In this document: piece after piece, positions 53,567 to 54,363 of the stretch
How the letters are laid out: each line of letters starts with the position of its first letter
Position numbering within the stretch: position 1 is the first letter of the stretch
From: Bacteroidales bacterium
Lineage (GTDB): Bacteria; Bacteroidota; Bacteroidia; Bacteroidales; UBA932
Length of the DNA stretch: 54,363 nucleotides
Direction: 5' to 3'
Assembly (NCBI GenBank): GCA_017471965.1
Contig: JAFURF010000021.1
Coordinates: 1 to 54,363 of the forward strand
Notes under the pieces: generated by a model
Seen by the model: only the letters and a program-made list of their open reading frames with translations
Told to the model about the DNA's origin: nothing
Database searches by the model: none
Made by a program: the position numbers and the translations under genes

Positions 53567-53842
53567 ATGGCAGAGTATCTTATGCCTGAAAAGAAACAGG
53601 AACTTTTCGCGAAGTACGGAAAGTCTAATACTGACACAGGTTCTCCAGAGAGCCAGGTGGCTTTATTCTCCTACCGTATCGCTCACCTTACCGAGCATCT
53701 CAAGAACAACAAGAAGGACTACGCAACCCGTCGTTCTCTTCTTAAACTTGTAGGTAAGCGTCGTCGTGTACTTGATTATCTCAAGTCTGTTGACATCGAG
53801 AGATACAGGGCTATCGTAAAGGAACTTGGTCTCCGTCGATAA
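53567..53842 (+). CDS. rpsO: 30S ribosomal protein S15
   Basis: A 91-residue protein with the complete S15 pattern: [48 protein letters not shown]. It binds the central domain of 16S rRNA during 30S assembly. Its length and sequence are normal. It has its own promoter and terminator and stands next to pnp, the common rpsO-pnp order, which marks the return to core chromosome after the glycan locus. Confidence 0.98.
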   Translation: MAEYLMPEKKQELFAKYGKSNTDTGSPESQVALFSYRIAHLTEHLKNNKKDYATRRSLLKLVGKRRRVLDYLKSVDIERYRAIVKELGLRR

Positions 53843-53865
53843 GCCACTTCATAGTAGGAAACGAC

Positions 53866-53903
53866 AAAGGGGGAATGCCAAAAGATTGGACTCCCCCTTT
53901 TTT
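53866..53903 (+). terminator. Intrinsic terminator after rpsO
   Basis: AAAGGGGGA (53866-53874) pairs with TCCCCCTTT (53892-53900) and runs into six T residues (53898-53903), 23 bp after the rpsO stop. Confidence 0.85.
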
Positions 53904-54066
53904 CACGCAAAGACGCCCGCTATGCGCTAACACATCGGCCTGCGGCGCAACAAGGGCAGCACAATATAATACGTAACTGTATGTAGAAGCCTCTTCTGGG
54001 CTTCGTATAGGCGGAAAATGATGATTTAATAATAATGACTCCCATAGGGGGAGGCAGGTCGAGAAG
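53904..54066 (+). promoter_or_regulatory. Leader region of pnp
   Basis: This stretch has no gene. It holds a small hairpin, GAAGCC (53986-53991) with GGCTTC (53999-54004), and a CTCCC/GGGAG pairing near 54040-54055. No exact TAnnTTTG box is visible, so the pnp promoter is not identified. Confidence 0.35.
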
Positions 54067-54363
54067 ATGAATTCAATGAATATCGTAAAAAAGACAATCG
54101 AATTATCCGACGGAAGGGTAATTGAAATCGAGACCGGTAAACTTGCAAAGCAGGCTGACGGCTCAGTGGTCGTGAAGATGGGCGGCACAATGCTCCTGGC
54201 GACTGTTACATGTGCAAAAGACGCAAAGGAGGATGTGGACTTCATGCCTCTTCAGGTGGACTACAAGGAAAAATATGCATCTGCAGGACGTTTCCCTGGC
54301 GGATTCATGAAGCGTGAGGGTAAGGCTTCCGACTATGAGATCCTCATCGCACGCCTCGTGGAC
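54067..54363 (+). CDS. pnp: Polynucleotide phosphorylase, N-terminal part (cut by window end)
   Basis: The first 99 codons read [20 protein letters not shown] and continue with [41 protein letters not shown] and [19 protein letters not shown]. These are the first RNase PH-like domain of PNPase, the phosphorolytic 3'-5' exoribonuclease. The frame is open to the last base of the window. ATG 54067 is used, and ATG 54076 (MNIVKK) is an equally possible start. It lies 224 bp downstream of rpsO across a terminator. Confidence 0.95.
   Translation, partial: MNSMNIVKKTIELSDGRVIEIETGKLAKQADGSVVVKMGGTMLLATVTCAKDAKEDVDFMPLQVDYKEKYASAGRFPGGFMKREGKASDYEILIARLVD

Noticed and set aside
1-54363. Search for CRISPR arrays, integrase or transposase genes, att sites and prophage genes
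   Set aside because: No regularly spaced direct repeats and no recombinase-like proteins were seen. Only the two short palindromic elements suggest mobility.

Overview
The window looks like a chromosomal segment of a gut- or rumen-type Bacteroidales. The signs are two SusC/SusD pairs, a hybrid two-component regulator (HTCS), many lipoprotein signal peptides, -7 boxes of the Bacteroidetes type TAnnTTTG, and A/T-rich leaders instead of Shine-Dalgarno sites. No tRNA, rRNA, CRISPR array or complete insertion sequence was seen.

Layout. (1) 1-6.2 kb: a CYTH phosphohydrolase, a DASS-type anion transporter and two unrecognised membrane proteins, closed by a strong hairpin terminator. (2) 6.1-16 kb: a histidine-degradation (hut) region on the minus strand. 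ftcD-hutU-hutH form one operon. hutI with ferritin lies 2.7 kb further on, separated by a truncated DUF1016 gene, a probable structured RNA, a secreted protein/outer-membrane barrel pair and a palindrome-dense gap. Together HutH, HutU, HutI and FtcD would convert histidine to glutamate plus one-carbon-loaded tetrahydrofolate. (3) 16-53.4 kb: a large polysaccharide-utilisation-type locus in two halves, with one divergent HTCS. Half A has SusC, SusD, a DUF1735-type surface lipoprotein, two M60-like metalloprotease lipoproteins, a sialate O-acetylesterase-type esterase and a metzincin-like protease. Half B has SusC, SusD, an M60-like protease coupled to a second metzincin-like protease, an (alpha/alpha)6 glycosidase, two GH97, two GH110-like alpha-1,3-galactosidases, two SGNH/acetylesterases and a C69 dipeptidase. 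(4) 53.4 kb to the end: rpsO and the start of pnp.

Working model (inference): the locus takes apart O-glycosylated protein carrying terminal alpha-galactose and O-acetyl groups, such as mucin or alpha-Gal/blood-group-B-type glycans. Esterases and alpha-galactosidases would trim the glycan, paired metalloproteases would cut the glycopeptide backbone, SusCD would import products and C69 would finish the peptides. Both SusC promoters carry the same 18-bp motif TTTGGACAANNNTTGCAT, which suggests that one HTCS drives both halves.

The most unusual DNA feature is a GC-rich palindromic element present twice: once in frame inside hutI, and once in the convergent gap beside hutH.
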